The notes under the pieces: model-generated | Databases searched by the model: none | Told to the model about the DNA's origin: nothing | What the model saw: only the letters and a program-made list of their open reading frames with translations | Translations under genes and position numbers: made by a program | Origin: Alcanivorax sp. | Lineage (GTDB): Bacteria > Pseudomonadota > Gammaproteobacteria > Pseudomonadales > Alcanivoracaceae | Assembly (NCBI GenBank): GCA_007135015.1 | Contig: SLJS01000070.1 | Location: 1 to 6,787, forward strand | Length of the DNA stretch: 6,787 nt | Direction of reading: 5' to 3' | Shown: one piece after another, positions 6,383 to 6,787 of the stretch | Numbering within the stretch: the stretch's first letter is position 1 | Layout of the letters: each line of letters starts with the position of its first letter

Positions 6383-6390
6383 CTCCGCCA
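6377..6390 (+). other. tRNA-Ser 3'-end fragment (copy 1)
   Basis: CTCCCTCTCCGCCA is the 3' acceptor side, discriminator G and CCA of a bacterial serine tRNA. There is no T-arm, anticodon arm or D-arm upstream: the hairpin array abuts it directly. It is followed by GACCC, seven A residues and CCTGCTTTCGCGG, which resembles the remnant of a post-tRNA terminator. Confidence 0.65.
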
Positions 6391-6587
6391 GACCCAAAAA
6401 AACCTGCTTTCGCGGACTTCGTCGAGCTCGCGATCCGGGCGGAAACCGTGGCAAGTCGGGATGATTCGGCGGCTACGCCGCCTCACCCCTTCCGGGGCCG
6501 CCTCCGTTGATGCTCCGGCGTTCCTTCGCCCCGCTTCGCGGGGCTCGGTCGAACGAAGGGTTCGAATCAGATCCTCCCTCTCCGCCA
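6391..6587 (+). repeat. Tandem array unit 2 (197 bp), ending in a tRNA-Ser tail
   Basis: The unit begins after the first tRNA tail with an A-tract (6396-6402) and CCTGCTTTCGCGG, followed by the CTTCGTCGAGCTCGCGATC core (6417-6435). Hairpins follow: GGCGGC-TAC-GCCGCC (6468-6482), CCCC-TTCC-GGGG (6486-6497) and GCCCCGC-TTC-GCGGGGC (6528-6544), the last enclosed by CCTTCG/CGAAGG. It closes with GGGTTCGAATC (6558-6568) and the tRNA-Ser tail (6573-6587). Bases 6455-6587 match 6651-6783 at 131 of 133 positions. The first third of the unit is less conserved. Confidence 0.85.
6558..6587 (+). other. tRNA-Ser 3'-end-like fragment with T-arm-like sequence (copy 2)
   Basis: GGGTTCGAATC resembles the 5' side and loop of a tRNA T-arm, and CCTCCCTCTCCGCCA (6573-6587) is exactly what should follow in a serine tRNA. 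However, four extra bases, AGAT (6569-6572), separate them, so the T-stem cannot form normally. It is a fragment, not a functional tRNA; the same arrangement recurs at 6754-6783. Confidence 0.6.
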
Positions 6588-6787
6588 GGCATAAAAAAAA
6601 CCGCTTTCGCGAACTTCGTCGAGCTCGCGATCCACCACAAGCCGTGGCAGGTCGGGATGATTCGGCGGCTACGCCGCCTCACCCCTTCCGGGGCCGCCTC
6701 CGCTGACGCTCCGGCGTTCCTTCGCCCCGCTTCGCGGGGCTCGGTCGAACGAAGGGTTCGAATCAGATCCTCCCTCTCCGCCAGGCA
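6588..6787 (+). repeat. Tandem array unit 3 (196 bp), with the start of a possible fourth unit
   Basis: This near copy of unit 2 has an eight-A tract (6593-6600), CCGCTTTCGCG, the CTTCGTCGAGCTCGCGATC core (6614-6632), and hairpins at 6664-6678 and 6724-6740. The GGGTTCGAATC-AGAT-tail block ends at 6783. The only differences from unit 2 in the last 133 bp are at 6703 and 6707. The final four bases of the window, GGCA (6784-6787), equal the first four of this unit, so the array probably continues to the right. Confidence 0.85.

Larger units (their letters stand above)
6218..6390 (+). repeat. Tandem array unit 1 (divergent), ending in a tRNA-Ser tail
   Basis: This unit shares with the next two the core CTTCGTCGARCTCGCGATC (6229-6247), flanked by TCGCGA at 6218-6223 and 6240-6245, which can fold as an imperfect stem. 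It ends in the same tRNA-Ser 3' sequence (6377-6390). Its middle is unrelated in sequence to units 2 and 3 but is likewise built of short perfect hairpins. The distance from its core to that of unit 2 is 188 bp. No tRNA tail or A-tract precedes it, so it may be the decayed or boundary member of the array. Confidence 0.7.
6056..6787. other. Non-coding, hairpin-rich region right of the GGDEF-EAL gene
   Basis: No gene is supported in these 732 bases. Long open frames exist on both strands, but they run through tandem repeats and perfect hairpins and their translations are Arg/Pro/Gly-rich without domains. The first 75 bases hold the GGDEF-EAL leader and promoter. From 6129 to 6217 there are two short stems, CCGGG/CCCGG (6151-6165) and TCCAG-GGCG-CTGGA (6199-6212). 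From 6218 to the edge lies the tandem array described in separate entries. Confidence 0.7.

Noticed and set aside
6278..6390. CRISPR-like array
   Set aside because: The repeated parts are 9-nt linkers and the variable parts are perfect hairpins, not unique spacers; the period is only 23-25 nt and no cas gene is present.
6056..6454. N-terminal extension of about 133 residues on the upstream GGDEF-EAL protein
   Set aside because: The frame is open, but it runs through the promoter candidate, the hairpin array and a tRNA tail. The extra residues are Arg/Pro-rich with no domain, and the paralog begins at the aligned position of base 6055.
6558..6587. Complete tRNA-Ser gene
   Set aside because: Only the T-loop-like and acceptor 3' parts are present; no anticodon arm, D-arm or long variable arm can be formed upstream, and AGAT disrupts the T-stem.
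5507..6706. A 399-codon open frame on the plus strand
   Set aside because: It lies antisense to the GGDEF-EAL gene and then crosses the tandem repeats; the low-complexity Arg/Gly/Gln composition is typical of a GC-rich shadow frame.
6218..6787. Insertion sequence or transposon
   Set aside because: There is no transposase reading frame, and the units are head-to-tail direct repeats without terminal inverted repeats or visible target duplications.

Overview
The window looks like chromosomal DNA of a GC-rich gammaproteobacterium. The base composition is high in G+C, the Shine-Dalgarno sites are strong, and the closest recognisable families (YqgV/MTH1187-type thiamine-binding protein, membrane-anchored GGDEF-EAL proteins, a CDF transporter) are common there. 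A halophilic or sulfur-oxidising lineage is possible, but the sequence alone does not fix the genus. There is no transposase, integrase, CRISPR array, rRNA or intact tRNA gene.

Left part (1-965): a minus-strand pair with a 4-bp overlap encodes a small thiamine-binding-family protein and the first 40 residues of a Rossmann-fold oxidoreductase that runs off the left edge. A separate minus-strand gene for a 90-residue protein of unknown function follows. It is divergent from a plus-strand cation-diffusion-facilitator-like transporter (966-1910), and a 16-bp inverted repeat lies in the gap between them. The transporter lacks most of the usual metal ligands.

Centre (1942-6055): two collinear, clearly paralogous minus-strand genes encode proteins with six predicted membrane helices, a coiled linker, a degenerate GGDEF domain (GGGEF) and an EAL domain that keeps all its catalytic residues. 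Both are best read as membrane c-di-GMP phosphodiesterases whose cyclase domain is now regulatory. Each has its own candidate sigma-70 promoter with a TATAGT -10 box. The downstream copy has a long, repeat-bearing 5' leader.

Right end (6056-6787): this non-coding stretch holds the most unusual structure. From about 6218 to the window edge there is a tandem array of units of about 173-197 bp, and each unit ends in the last 14-15 nt of a serine tRNA (CTCCCTCTCCGCCA). Two units are nearly identical over 133 bp. The first is divergent and carries four small hairpins separated by conserved 9-nt linkers. The arrangement recalls the tRNA-tail repeats downstream of E. coli tyrT, but no parent tRNA gene is visible here and the array continues past the right edge.
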